A stretch of DNA of 64,000 bases, taken from contig JAEPOO010000002.1 in assembly GCA_017642855.1 (NCBI GenBank), positions 395,545 through 459,544 on the forward strand, read 5' to 3'. The stretch comes from Pseudomonadales bacterium (lineage in GTDB: Bacteria > Pseudomonadota > Gammaproteobacteria > Pseudomonadales > Azotimanducaceae). The notes beneath the pieces are model-generated. The model was not told where the DNA came from and made no database searches. It saw only the letters and a program-made list of their open reading frames with translations. This document shows, one piece after another, positions 43,266 through 52,800 of this stretch. How positions within the stretch are numbered: the first letter of the stretch is position 1; the number at the start of each line of letters is the position of its first letter. The position numbers and the translations under genes were made by a program.

Positions 43266-44120
43266 CTACGACTGGGTCACCCTTTCTGCAATCGTCGTTC
43301 GATATAACAATCGATCGTGACCGTCGAAGCCACCAAATGCCCGGTGGATCACGCTGCGGTTATCCCACATCACCAGCATATTTTTTTGCCAGGTATGCAT
43401 GTAGATGAATTCCTCACGTGTCTGCCATTCATACACTTCGGTGAGCAGATCCCTCGCCTCGTCATCTGGCATACCTTCGATGCCAATGATGTAACCGATG
43501 CATCCGAAAATACCTTCGACGCCAGTCTCTGGGTGTCTTCGGACGACAGGGTGACGCTGGGTTGCCCGGGCCTCCTCTGAAATGATGATACGCATACTGC
43601 GATCTGCTTCTTCCGGTTTATCGCCATAGATACCATCGGGTGCATAGCCCGTTGCTGCTGAGTGAATCGCGATACGGTCACGGATTTGAGACTTAAGCGC
43701 ATAGGGCATCTGCTCGTAGGCGAGGTGCTGGTTGACGAACCCGGTCTGCCCGCCGACTGGGGGTATGGTGATGCCATACAGGCAGGTGCCGGCAGGCGGG
43801 ACTTTCTGAAAGCTCCAGTCACTGTGCCAGGATTCTGCAAACAGCGGCGCCTTCTCGTCCGCTTTTCGCTCGATGGCGACAATGTTCATGTGTCCATCAA
43901 TAGGACTGAAAAACGGATCAACCCCAAAGTGTCCGAAATAGAGGGTGTAGCGTTCGAGGTCTTCGTTGGATAGTTCCTGATCCGGAAAAATCAGCAGGTG
44001 ATTACGAAGCCATTCCTGTCTAAGTGCCGCGATCTCGGTTCGGTCAAGTTGGATACTCAGATCCAGACCGTGCACGATGGCGCCGAGAGGTCCACTGGTT
44101 TCCCTGACGATGATACTCAT
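43266..44120 (-). CDS. TauD/TfdA family dioxygenase
   Basis: A 284-residue Fe(II)/2-oxoglutarate-dependent oxygenase. The metal motif is His99-x-Asp101 (ESWHSDWSF) with the distal His259 (SVIHRAFGG) and the 2-oxoglutarate-binding Arg274. VGGQTGFVNQHLAYE is another family motif. TauD/TfdA enzymes hydroxylate sulfonates, aryloxyacetates or similar acids. Only 109 bp separate it from the thiolase gene upstream, including a strong terminator, so it has its own promoter. Confidence 0.9.
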   Translation of the reverse strand: MSIIVRETSGPLGAIVHGLDLSIQLDRTEIAALRQEWLRNHLLIFPDQELSNEDLERYTLYFGHFGVDPFFSPIDGHMNIVAIERKADEKAPLFAESWHSDWSFQKVPPAGTCLYGITIPPVGGQTGFVNQHLAYEQMPYALKSQIRDRIAIHSAATGYAPDGIYGDKPEEADRSMRIIISEEARATQRHPVVRRHPETGVEGIFGCIGYIIGIEGMPDDEARDLLTEVYEWQTREEFIYMHTWQKNMLVMWDNRSVIHRAFGGFDGHDRLLYRTTIAERVTQS

Positions 44121-44168
44121 TCCCTGAAGTCCCTATCCAGAATGTGCAACGTTTTGCCTATTGAAACA

Positions 44169-44197
44169 AAAACGCCCTCCAGATGGGAGGGCGTTTT
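44169..44197 (-). terminator. rho-independent terminator of the thiolase operon
   Basis: A 12 bp perfect stem AAAACGCCCTCC / GGAGGGCGTTTT with a 5 nt loop. On the minus strand it is followed by a T-rich tail, so it terminates the minus-strand transcript that includes the thiolase and DUF35 genes. The A/T flanks would also let it work on the plus strand. Confidence 0.88.
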
Positions 44198-44230
44198 CGA
44201 CATCGACATGTAAGTATCAGGAATGAGCGA

Positions 44231-45379
44231 TCAGGTACTCAGAATCGTCACACCTGAGATACCGGGTGCACCGTACACGTGCGTATAAGCCACCTTCGGA
44301 TCGTTTGGCACCTGACGATTGCCGGCATCGCCTCGCAGCTGGAGAACGTTTTCATATACCTGTCGAAGACCTGATGCACCAACGGGCTCGCCATTGGCAA
44401 GACAACCGCCGTCGGTGTTAACCGGCAGCTTACCGCCGATCTCCGTGTCACCGTTCGCGAGCATTTCTTCCTGCTCACCATGTTCACAGAATCCGTTTTC
44501 TGCCATGTGCATAATCTCCGCACCTGACTCGGTGTCCTGCAGTTGAGCTACGTCGATATCCTCTGGACCAACCCCGGCTGCTTCGAATGCAGCCTTGGAT
44601 GCATCCACGGTCGGACCATCCGCGTAATCCAGCGCCAGAGACGGAGCCAGAACTTCGAAGCTACCGTAGCGACGTGATCGAACCACGGCTGACTTCAGGA
44701 AAATGGGTTTGTCGCAGTATTTATGGGCCTGATCTGCACGCGCCAGGATCAGAGCCACGCCGCCTTCACCGGGAGAGCAGAACATGTATTGCGTCAGTGG
44801 GTAAGACAGCATCTGTGACTGCAGAACTTCCTGTTCGGAGAATGCCTGTCGTCGCCAGGCGTTTTCATTCATGGAACCGTTACGGAACGCTTTTGAAGAA
44901 ACCCGAGCCAGTGAATCCTGACTGATGCCGTACTCTTCCATGTACCGATTGATCTTCATACCAAAGAACTGGGTGGTCAGCGCCATACCGCTACCGCCAT
45001 ACCAGTCACGCTCACCGGACTTACCGGTCGAGACACGGAAGGCGCCACGTTCGTGTTTGTCAAAGCCGATCGCCAGACCCAGATCAAAAGCACCGGACTT
45101 GATGGTGTTGTAAGCAGAAATCAGGGCCGAGCCACCGGTGGCACAACCATTCACCACGTTAATGAACTGCAGACCTGAGAGTCCCATCTGCGAAACCATA
45201 TGGTCAGGCTGTCCCGCGGCAACGGATCCACCAAATGCAAACTGCAAATCGTTCCATTCGATGCCCGCATCTGCGCAAGCTTTCCTAATGGCGATCGCAC
45301 CCTGTTCCATCCCGGAGACACCTTCGTGTCTGCCAAAGGGATGCATGCCAATGCCAACAATTGCTACATCATCACTCAT
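44231..45379 (-). CDS. thiolase (SCP2/lipid-transfer-protein type)
   Basis: A 382-residue thiolase: N-terminal VAIVGIGMHPFGRHEG, the acyl-Cys site NVVNGCATGGSA (Cys79), and C-terminal NTDGGCLANGEPVGASG with the second Cys. This short class pairs with DUF35 proteins; in actinobacterial steroid degradation the related Ltp2 pair catalyses retro-aldol cleavage but lacks the Cys, while here the Cys is present, so thiolysis is more likely. It lies 13 bp downstream of the DUF35 gene. Confidence 0.9.
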   Translation of the reverse strand: MSDDVAIVGIGMHPFGRHEGVSGMEQGAIAIRKACADAGIEWNDLQFAFGGSVAAGQPDHMVSQMGLSGLQFINVVNGCATGGSALISAYNTIKSGAFDLGLAIGFDKHERGAFRVSTGKSGERDWYGGSGMALTTQFFGMKINRYMEEYGISQDSLARVSSKAFRNGSMNENAWRRQAFSEQEVLQSQMLSYPLTQYMFCSPGEGGVALILARADQAHKYCDKPIFLKSAVVRSRRYGSFEVLAPSLALDYADGPTVDASKAAFEAAGVGPEDIDVAQLQDTESGAEIMHMAENGFCEHGEQEEMLANGDTEIGGKLPVNTDGGCLANGEPVGASGLRQVYENVLQLRGDAGNRQVPNDPKVAYTHVYGAPGISGVTILST

Positions 45380-45392
45380 GATTCTCTCCTCG

Positions 45393-45818
45393 TTAGGCTA
45401 CGGGTGCGAAGGCAAAGGTAATCAGGTCATTACCGTCTTCGTCTTGTCCGATGACTTCTCCGACGATCTCCATCTCCATGCCGTTTTTAAGAGCAGTGGG
45501 GTCTGCGACCGTCAGTCTTGATTCTACTTTGAGTTGCCCTGGTATCTCGATATAGCCGACACCATAAGGCTTAAATTTGTTTGGATCGGTTTCTCCAAGG
45601 TAGGGTGGTGCCTTGGGTGGGAAGCCCTGAATGGTCCATGCCCACAGCGTTCCCCGGGTGCCCAGCTGAACTTCCTCGACGTCGTCTGAGGTGCATTTCG
45701 GGCAACCTTTCTGCATCGGAAACACGTGATTTCCGCAGTTTTTGCAGTGCATGCCTTTGAGTCGTGGACCGTCTTCAGTGAGGTCCATGACGTTTTCATT
45801 GATCGACACTTGACCCAT
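45393..45818 (-). CDS. DUF35 OB-fold zinc-ribbon protein (thiolase partner)
   Basis: A 141-residue protein with a rubredoxin-like zinc ribbon (Cys25, Cys28, Cys39, Cys42 in HCKNCG and GCPKC) and an OB-fold C-terminal half (GTLWAWTIQGFPPKAPPY, GYIEIPGQLKVESRL). DUF35 proteins bind thiolases of the SCP2 type and bridge substrate between enzymes. ATG 45818 has GGAGGTAGGA directly upstream and is preferred to the TTG at 45836. The next gene on the strand is the thiolase. Confidence 0.92.
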   Translation of the reverse strand: MGQVSINENVMDLTEDGPRLKGMHCKNCGNHVFPMQKGCPKCTSDDVEEVQLGTRGTLWAWTIQGFPPKAPPYLGETDPNKFKPYGVGYIEIPGQLKVESRLTVADPTALKNGMEMEIVGEVIGQDEDGNDLITFAFAPVA

Positions 45819-45893
45819 TCCTACCTCCGGGTTCAAAAGCTTGTAGAAGGCCGAAAAAGTAGCAGCTTTTTGTAGTGGACGCCAGTTTCCGGG

Positions 45894-46754
45894 TTATTCA
45901 TCGAACTGATTGGATTCTGACTTTTTCGCCTGTTTCCGGATCTTCTTTTCACCCTCAGGCTCAACCGCCCGTTGATGCATGATGCGCTCGTGCGCATGCC
46001 CCATATGTTGCAGCGACATGGCTGCCTGCAGGGAAGGCCAGAGACCTTGGCCGTCCTGCATCTGGTTCACGGATTGTTTTGCCAGTTTGAGTCCAACCAT
46101 GGGTTGTTTGGCGATGTGCTTGGCCATGTTCATGGTGAACTCGGTGAGTTCATCTTCTGGTACAACGTGATTGACCATGCCCAGTGCTTTGCCTTCTTCC
46201 GCGGTAAGGGCTTCACCGGTAAACAACATTTCCTTGGCTTTGCGCACGCCCACTTCCCAGGGATGTGCAAAATATTCGACGCCGTTAACGCCGAAAGCGA
46301 CCACCGGATCTGAAAATCGTGCGTTGTCGGCGGCGATGATGATGTCGAAGGGCCAAACCAGCATCAGTCCGCCTGCGATCACGCGACCCTGAACCGCCAC
46401 CATGGTGGGCTTTGGAATGTTGCGCCATCGCCAGCAGAATCCCAGGTAGAGTTCCTCTTCATATGACCAGTGACCTTCAATACCCGGTTGCCTGAACCCA
46501 CCCCAGGTGCCGACAGGTTTGTGATCCATAGGTTCGCGGTCTTTCATGTCATGACCGGAAGAAAAATCAGGTCCGTCTGCGGTGAGCACAATCACTTTGC
46601 AATCGTCATCGTGTGACGCAAGGTCTAGGGCGTCATTCAGCTCGTAAAGCATCGTCTTGTTTTGAGCATTTCGTTTGTCTGCTCTGGCAAGCGCGATGGT
46701 TGCGACGCCATCTTCAACACCTTCGTAACGGATAAACTTGAATGGCTCTGACAT
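45894..46754 (-). CDS. enoyl-CoA hydratase/isomerase family protein
   Basis: A 286-residue crotonase-fold protein: ALARADKRNAQNKTMLYEL at the N-terminus, SSGHDMKDRE (oxyanion half), VQGRVIAGGLMLVWPFDIIIA, and a C-terminal helix with MQHMGHAHERIMHQR-like residues. The usual catalytic Glu in the second oxyanion segment is not obvious, so hydration is uncertain; other crotonase reactions are possible. It is 75 bp upstream of the DUF35 gene on the same strand. Confidence 0.85.
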   Translation of the reverse strand: MSEPFKFIRYEGVEDGVATIALARADKRNAQNKTMLYELNDALDLASHDDDCKVIVLTADGPDFSSGHDMKDREPMDHKPVGTWGGFRQPGIEGHWSYEEELYLGFCWRWRNIPKPTMVAVQGRVIAGGLMLVWPFDIIIAADNARFSDPVVAFGVNGVEYFAHPWEVGVRKAKEMLFTGEALTAEEGKALGMVNHVVPEDELTEFTMNMAKHIAKQPMVGLKLAKQSVNQMQDGQGLWPSLQAAMSLQHMGHAHERIMHQRAVEPEGEKKIRKQAKKSESNQFDE

Positions 46755-46820
46755 GGTCCGATTCTTCTTTTACACTGGAGGAACAGAAGGCTACCACGTC
46801 CCGAGAGAAGGAAGACCGAC

Positions 46821-47303
46821 ATGATTCAGGTTGATAGTGCACAAAACGAGGCGGAAAGATTGGTGCTGCAATTGATCCGGGCCATGGAAACAGGCGACCT
46901 GCCGGAGACCGTTAAAGCGATATGCACAGATGATTTCACCTGGGAAAACAGCGGCCTGAATACCATCAACGGTCAAGGTGAATTGTTCGAGCACATGGCG
47001 AAAGGTGGCTTCGCCAATGAAATACCGATTCTTAAGACGATGACGCACTTCAGTGCTGAATTGCTGAATATGGCCAGTAACGGAGATGTGGTGTTTACGG
47101 AACGCGTAGATCACCACTGGGATGAATCGGGCCGTGACCTGATGACGCCCTACATCTGTGGAGTCGCTGAAGTCAGGGACGGCAAGATCAGTGCGTTCCG
47201 CGATTTCTATGATGTGGCCTGCTACCAGCAGACCCCTACTGACGTGCAACCGGGATTTGAACTAAAAGAATTTCGAGAGGCTCAGGCGCGAGGCGAGTGC
47301 TAG
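46821..47303 (+). CDS. limonene-1,2-epoxide hydrolase-like (SnoaL/NTF2-fold) protein
   Basis: A 160-residue cone-shaped alpha/beta protein. LVLQLIRAMETGDLPETVKAICTDDFTWENSGL followed later by VVFTERVDHHW, with Asp and Arg at the ends of strands (FTERVD, VAEVRDGKISAFRDFYD), resembles the Asp-Arg-Asp active site of limonene epoxide hydrolases. The substrate is probably an epoxide or steroid-like compound. It stands between two minus-strand genes with 66 bp upstream. Confidence 0.75.
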   Translation: MIQVDSAQNEAERLVLQLIRAMETGDLPETVKAICTDDFTWENSGLNTINGQGELFEHMAKGGFANEIPILKTMTHFSAELLNMASNGDVVFTERVDHHWDESGRDLMTPYICGVAEVRDGKISAFRDFYDVACYQQTPTDVQPGFELKEFREAQARGEC

Positions 47304-47332
47304 TTAGGCCTGACTCGGATGGCGCACAACCT

Positions 47333-48520
47333 TTAGGTCACGCCACCTCTTTTCGGCAAGTTCTTTAGCGTTGAGACAGCATGGATCACGCCTCTGAGTT
47401 CCGCAAGACCTTTCATACGACCACCATATGAGTACCCTGGCCTGACGTTGTCATTACCCTTTTCGTTTCCCATGGCGTGACCATGATCTGGCCGCATGGG
47501 AATCGCCACCTGGTGTTCCTGCTCGACATCCAGCAAAGCCTCAATGAGACCGACAATGTCGTTATCGCCATCAAGATGCTCCGATTCATAAAATGAGCCG
47601 TCAGCCTCTCGGCGGATGTTTCTGAGATGCACAAAATGAATACTGTTCCTGAATTCGTTAACCATACCAACAAGGTCGTTGTCGGATCTTGCACCGTAGG
47701 AACCGGCACACATGGTGAGCCCATTGGCATCACTAGGCACAGCTTCGAGCAGGGCGCGGGCATCATCAGCCGTGGATACCACCCTAGGCAATCCGAACAA
47801 AGAAAAGGGTGGATCGTCCGGGTGGATCGCCATCACAACACCCGAAGATTCGGCGACGGGGATGATGGCTTCCAGGAAACGGAACAGATTCTTGCGGAAC
47901 TGTGATTCACCCATTTCCGTAAACTCCCGAATCGCTTCTCGGATACCGTCCCTGTCGTAAGAACCTTCGCCACCAGGTAGACCGGCAATAATATTCTGCT
48001 CCAGCATGTCGCGCTGGTGCTGGCTCATGTCCGCGAAACGCGCCTTCGCAGATTCGACAATATTTTTATCGTAGCTCTCCTCTGCGCCTGGTCTTTCCAG
48101 GACGAACATGTCGTATGCCGCGAAATCCGTCATTTCAAATCGTAGCGCCTGCGCTCGATTTGGCAGGTCGTAGGACAGGTTGGTTCGCGTCCAATCCACG
48201 ACGGGCATGAAGTTGTAACAAACCCGAGTGATGCCACATGCACCGAGGTTCCTGATGCTGGTTTTGTAGTTCTCGATGAGTTGCTCGTAGTCGCCGCTGC
48301 AGGTTTTGATGTCGTTGTGCAGAGGTACACTTTCTACCACTGACCACTCCAGGCCGTAGGACTCAATCAGTGATTTGCGTGCCTGAATGTCTTGGATAGG
48401 CCAGGCATCACCCGTAGGTATGTGATCGAGTGCCGTGACAATACCGCTGGCACCTGCCTGTACAATCTGTTCCAGGGTGATGGTGTCTTCCGGTCCGAAC
48501 CAGCGCCAGGTTTCAATCAT
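47333..48520 (-). CDS. uxuA: mannonate dehydratase
   Basis: A 395-residue TIM-barrel enzyme: MIETWRWFGPEDTI at the N-terminus, ALDHIPTGDAWP, CYNFMPVVDWTR, AIHPDDPP and RPDHGH with the metal-binding Cys/His/Asp residues of UxuA. It dehydrates D-mannonate to 2-keto-3-deoxygluconate. ATG 48520 is the likely start; TTG 48532 would add four residues. No Shine-Dalgarno is visible because the start sits inside a 16 bp tandem repeat that fills the gap after the Lin0512 gene. No other hexuronate gene is nearby. Confidence 0.9.
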   Translation of the reverse strand: MIETWRWFGPEDTITLEQIVQAGASGIVTALDHIPTGDAWPIQDIQARKSLIESYGLEWSVVESVPLHNDIKTCSGDYEQLIENYKTSIRNLGACGITRVCYNFMPVVDWTRTNLSYDLPNRAQALRFEMTDFAAYDMFVLERPGAEESYDKNIVESAKARFADMSQHQRDMLEQNIIAGLPGGEGSYDRDGIREAIREFTEMGESQFRKNLFRFLEAIIPVAESSGVVMAIHPDDPPFSLFGLPRVVSTADDARALLEAVPSDANGLTMCAGSYGARSDNDLVGMVNEFRNSIHFVHLRNIRREADGSFYESEHLDGDNDIVGLIEALLDVEQEHQVAIPMRPDHGHAMGNEKGNDNVRPGYSYGGRMKGLAELRGVIHAVSTLKNLPKRGGVT

Positions 48521-48551
48521 AAAAAGTTTCAATCACAAAAAGTTTCAATCA
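48510..48551. repeat. 16 bp tandem repeat over the uxuA start
   Basis: The unit GTTTCAATCAYAAAAA (plus strand; Y is T or C) occurs 2.6 times at 48510-48551. On the minus strand each copy carries (A/G)TGATTGAAAC, so the uxuA start region (ATGATTGAAAC) is duplicated twice upstream, up to the stop of the Lin0512 gene. The two extra start-like codons open 7-codon frames that stop at TGA. Confidence 0.85.
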
Positions 48552-48887
48552 TTAGTCTTCCAGTCGCACAATGACACCGGCGTTGGCGATCACGATGGCG
48601 TCGTTACCGTCATCCGAAGGAATTTCCAGACCACCTTTTTCAACCGTGATGTTAACCGTGCCGTAGGGCAGTGCGGCAGCCACTCGTTCTTGGTCGACCT
48701 GGTCGGGTTCAGGGATACCAATCATCAAATCGATGTACATATCCCTGGCAGTTTTACCGAGAGGCGCGAAGAAGTGCAGGCTTGAATGATGTATGGCGTC
48801 GAATACCGCGCGTTCAGCCGCCTGAGTGTAATCGCGGCCATGTACGTCCGTACCCATACCCATCTCAGTGACGTAGCGGGTCTTCAT
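48552..48887 (-). CDS. Lin0512 family protein
   Basis: A 111-residue protein matching the Lin0512 family (conserved hypothetical): MGMGTDVHGRDYTQAAERAVFDAIHHSSLHFF, here cited in parts, then MYIDLMIGIPEPDQVD, PYGTVNITVEKGGLEIP. No catalytic assignment is known. It precedes uxuA by 31 bp on the same strand. Confidence 0.82.
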   Translation of the reverse strand: MKTRYVTEMGMGTDVHGRDYTQAAERAVFDAIHHSSLHFFAPLGKTARDMYIDLMIGIPEPDQVDQERVAAALPYGTVNITVEKGGLEIPSDDGNDAIVIANAGVIVRLED

Positions 48888-48934
48888 GGTTTACTCTCCC
48901 TCGAGGCAATAAAAGGACGCTAAGGTAGCAGAAA

Positions 48935-49819
48935 ATGAAAATTGGCGCGGTTTTTCCTCACCTTGAGATTGGTGAGGACCCGATTGTGATTCGGGATTGG
49001 GCACAAACGGCCGAAGGGCTTGGTTACTCTCATTTGCTGGTTTACGACCATGTCATTGGAGCTGTTCACGAAGGTCGTGAACCCAAACTCTGGGGTCCTT
49101 ACACCGAGGAATCTGCCTTTCACGAACTGTTTGTCTTGTTTGGCTACTTCGCTGCCTGTACTGAGCGTGTTGGTCTTGCCAGCGGCATCCTGATTCTGCC
49201 TCAACGTCAAACGGTTCTGGTTGCCAAGCAGGCAGCCGAGGTCGACATCCTGTCCGGTGGTCGATTGCGACTGGGGGTCGGTACAGGCTGGAACTATGTG
49301 GAGTACGACAGCCTGAACGAAGACTTCAGCAACCGAGGCAAAAGGCAGGTGGAACAGATCGATCTGATGAGGAAACTCTGGACTGAACCGGTGGTTGACT
49401 ATAAAGGTGAGTGGCATGAGGTGGAGAGAGCGGGACTCAAACCTTTGCCGAGTCGTCAGATACCGATCTGGTTTGGTGGGTTTGTTGATGTCGCGTTTAA
49501 GCGGGCCGCTGAAATCGGTGATGGATTCATCTTTGGTAGCGGCCAGAAAGAGAATCTGGAAGGGATGAAGCAGTTACAGGTTCATCTCGACAAAAATGGT
49601 CGTACGCGTAACGACTTTGGTGTGGAAGCGCTTCTCAATTATCAGTCGGGTCCGGACCAGTGGGTCAGGGAAGTTCAGGACTGGATTGATATGGGTGCTG
49701 AGTATGTTTCGATGCGCGGTATGGCTCTGCGTGGCCAGGGTAAGGGACTTACCTCACCCCGGGAACACATCAAGATACTTGAGACCTACTGGGATGTTGT
49801 CGGTGAACTGGCGGATTGA
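48935..49819 (+). CDS. LLM class flavin/F420-dependent oxidoreductase
   Basis: A 294-residue TIM-barrel luciferase-like protein: EIGEDPIVIRDWAQTAEGLG, HLLVYDHVIGA, KQAAEVDILSGGRLRLGVG and GWNYVEYDSL are LLM motifs. Many such proteins use F420 in actinobacteria; flavin use is also common. With the DDN-type protein at 23048 and another LLM enzyme at 55060 it suggests use of F420 or reduced flavin here. Its end overlaps the convergent RND gene by 34 bp. Confidence 0.88.
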   Translation: MKIGAVFPHLEIGEDPIVIRDWAQTAEGLGYSHLLVYDHVIGAVHEGREPKLWGPYTEESAFHELFVLFGYFAACTERVGLASGILILPQRQTVLVAKQAAEVDILSGGRLRLGVGTGWNYVEYDSLNEDFSNRGKRQVEQIDLMRKLWTEPVVDYKGEWHEVERAGLKPLPSRQIPIWFGGFVDVAFKRAAEIGDGFIFGSGQKENLEGMKQLQVHLDKNGRTRNDFGVEALLNYQSGPDQWVREVQDWIDMGAEYVSMRGMALRGQGKGLTSPREHIKILETYWDVVGELAD

Positions 49820-52800
49820 TCCTGTGTACCGCCCAGGTTGCTGAAGCCTCGCTTCACCAGATTAACCAGATCATCAAGAATCAGGTAACCCGACGGTACC
49901 ACCAGCAGGGTAACCACGGTCGCGAACAGAACCCCGAACGACAGTGAAACCGCCATAGGAACCAGGAACTGTGCCTGAACACTTTTGTTCAACATCAGTG
50001 GCAACAGTCCAACGAACGTGGTGATAGACGTCAGGATGATGGGTCGGCATCTGGAAACCGCGGCGTTCAAGACGGCGTCGTGTAATGCTTCACCCGTTGC
50101 TCTTCGCGAGTTGACGTTGTGCACGAGGACCAGGGAAGAGTTCACGACAACGCCGTTCGCGGCGACGAGTCCCAGGATCGACATCATGGCGAGACCCGGC
50201 ACGAACCCAAGATTTTTCATGATCAGATGTCCCCAGATGGCGCCGACAAAAGCAAAGGGGATGACGCTCATGATGACAAGCGGCTGGATATAAGACTTCA
50301 GGGGAATCGCCAGCAGAGCGAAGATTACAAACAAGGCAACGACCGTATTCGGAATCAAGCTGCCAATAGACTCACTTTGATCTGCCTGTGCACCTTCCAG
50401 CCGATAGGTCACCCTGGGGTAGGGCGCCATCAATGCCTGGATGGGGCCTGACCTGAGATCTGCCAACACTTCGTTTGCAGTGATCTGTGTTCTATCAACG
50501 TCAGCAACAACGTTAACGATTCTGCGTCCGTCCGCTCTTCTAATGGATGAAAAACCGCGTCCCAAGTTAGCCTCGGCGACCGTGGCGAAGGGGACTTCGG
50601 AGCCGTTTGGTGTCCGGATACGCATGGAATCCAGTGAGCCGAGAGATCTCCTCTCGTCCTCTGTATAACGCACCATGACACGGACATCATCTCGGCCTCG
50701 TTGAATCCTTTGCGCTTCTTCACCATAGAAAGCTTGGCGTACTTGTCCGGCCAGGTTTCCAAGAGTCAAACCTAACGATTCTCCTGAGGGTAGTATGGAG
50801 AGTTTTACCTCTTGTTTTCCTGACCGGAAGGAGTCGGTGATATCGACAACGCCAGGGTACTCCGCAAGCTTGAAGCGCAGCTTTTCCGCAACCAGTTGCA
50901 GTTCCTCAACATTCTCACCCTCAAGCTGAATGTCGATGTCATTCCCTGCCGAAAAGAGGCTGGAGTTGAATTTCAATTCGACGGCATCCGGAATGTGACC
51001 GTTGACCTCTCGCCATAAGTCTGCGACTTCACGCGTTTTCATTTCTCGAGTCTGGCTTGGCGTGAGCTGGAGGAAAACTTCACCCAGATGACCGTTGGAC
51101 GAGCCTCCTCCCGCACTGATAGAGCTGGACGGTCCGCTGCCTCCCGAGAGTTGGCTGCCGAAAACCGACAGCACATGAATCACCGGAGGTGCTTCTGAAT
51201 ATTTGGTGTTTAGCTGCTCTTTCACGCGTGCCGCCGATGCTTCCAATTGTTGAATGCCTGCTTTGGTAACCTCGGCGCTGGTACCCAGTGGCATGGTGAG
51301 TTTGGCAATGACCTGATCTGAAGCCAGCGGTGGAAAGAACGAAAACGGTAGACGACCGCTGGCGACTATCGCCAGTGCAGACATCAAGGCAACCAGGGCA
51401 ATGGCGACAGTGATATATCTCGCTTTAAGCGCAGATTTAGCCGCGGCTCTGAATTGGACGTCGATAAAAGATTCGAGACCTCTGGCAAACTTTGACTGTA
51501 TTACAATCACGCGTTCTGCGAAGCCCTTAAAGTAACCGGCGAGGTGCAGGGCAAACAGGAAGCTGGCAATGGCGATGGCGAAGGCAATATAGGAGCGGGT
51601 ATCCCAGGCGATTCCCATAAGAAGAATGCCAACGAAGGGAATTAGCATGAGCCCCACCTCTGCGGAAGGGGACTTCACATTGGTGTGTCCCAGGTGAGCC
51701 GGCAGGATCATTTGAGATTCAACGAGAGAAAATACCAGGCAACAGATCACGGTTGTCGCGATGACGCTCATGACCTGACCCATGAATCCTGTGACGAAGA
51801 GCAGAGGCATAAACGCGGCCACGGTTGTTAGGACGCCGAAGGTCACGGGAATGGTGACGCGCTGCGCACCTTCAATGGCACCCTCTAAGGGGCGCCCTCC
51901 TTCCTGGTGCCTCGAGTGCACGCTTTCGCCGACAACGATGGCGTCATCAACAAGAATACCGAGTACAAGAATAAAGCCAAACAATGAGATGGCGTCGATA
52001 GACATCCCGACCTGATTGCTGAGGGCGATAGCGCCAAGGAAAGCCACCGGTACACCAAGGCTTACCCAGAACGCGAGGCGAGGGCGAAGGAACAGCGCCA
52101 ACAAAATCAGAACCATCAAGAAACCCTGGCGGCCACTCTGCAGAAGTGTGTTCAGGCGATCTTCCAGGAAGGTGCTGTCGTCATTCCAAACTGTGAGCTC
52201 AACACCTTCTGGGAGTCTTGGTGTGACATCCTCTACGTACTGCTTTACGGTTTGTGCGATGTATTGAATATCTTGGTCACCGGACCTGGCGACGCGAATC
52301 AGTGCTGCGGGCTTGCCGTTAAACCTTAAGCCCTGATCGGTCTCGGCGAATCCATCGACGACATTAGCGACATCCTTGAGATACAGCCGCGTGCCATCCG
52401 AGCGCGTCGTGACGACCAGTTCCTCGAACTCTTTGCCCCAGTAGGCCTGACCTTTGGTTCGAAGCAGAATTTCACCCGCACGGGTTTTTATTGAACCGCC
52501 GGGCAGATCCAGAGAGCCACTGCGAACGGCTCGAGCGACCTGATCAAAGCTCAGATTATTTCTTCGTAGTGATTCCTCTGATACTTCAATCGAAATTTCG
52601 TAGGGCCGGGTGTTAGACACGGATGCCTGGGTGACACCTGGTAACTGGGTGATGTCATCGCGAACCTGGTAGGCCAGTTCTTTCAGAGTGCGTTCATCTC
52701 TGGGACCGGTTATTGTGATATCCAGAACGTTGCGAATGGGCTCGACCAGGGTTGTAATCGGTTTCTCGGTTTCTTCCGGAAAGGTGTCGATAGAGTCAAC

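Noticed and set aside
45849..45876. AAAAAG...CTTTTT hairpin between the enoyl-CoA hydratase and DUF35 genes as a terminator.
   Set aside because: The stem is nearly all A-T and only six bases long; too weak to call.
48510..48551. Short repeats considered as a CRISPR array.
   Set aside because: The units are contiguous with no spacers, 16 bp long, and no cas gene is present.
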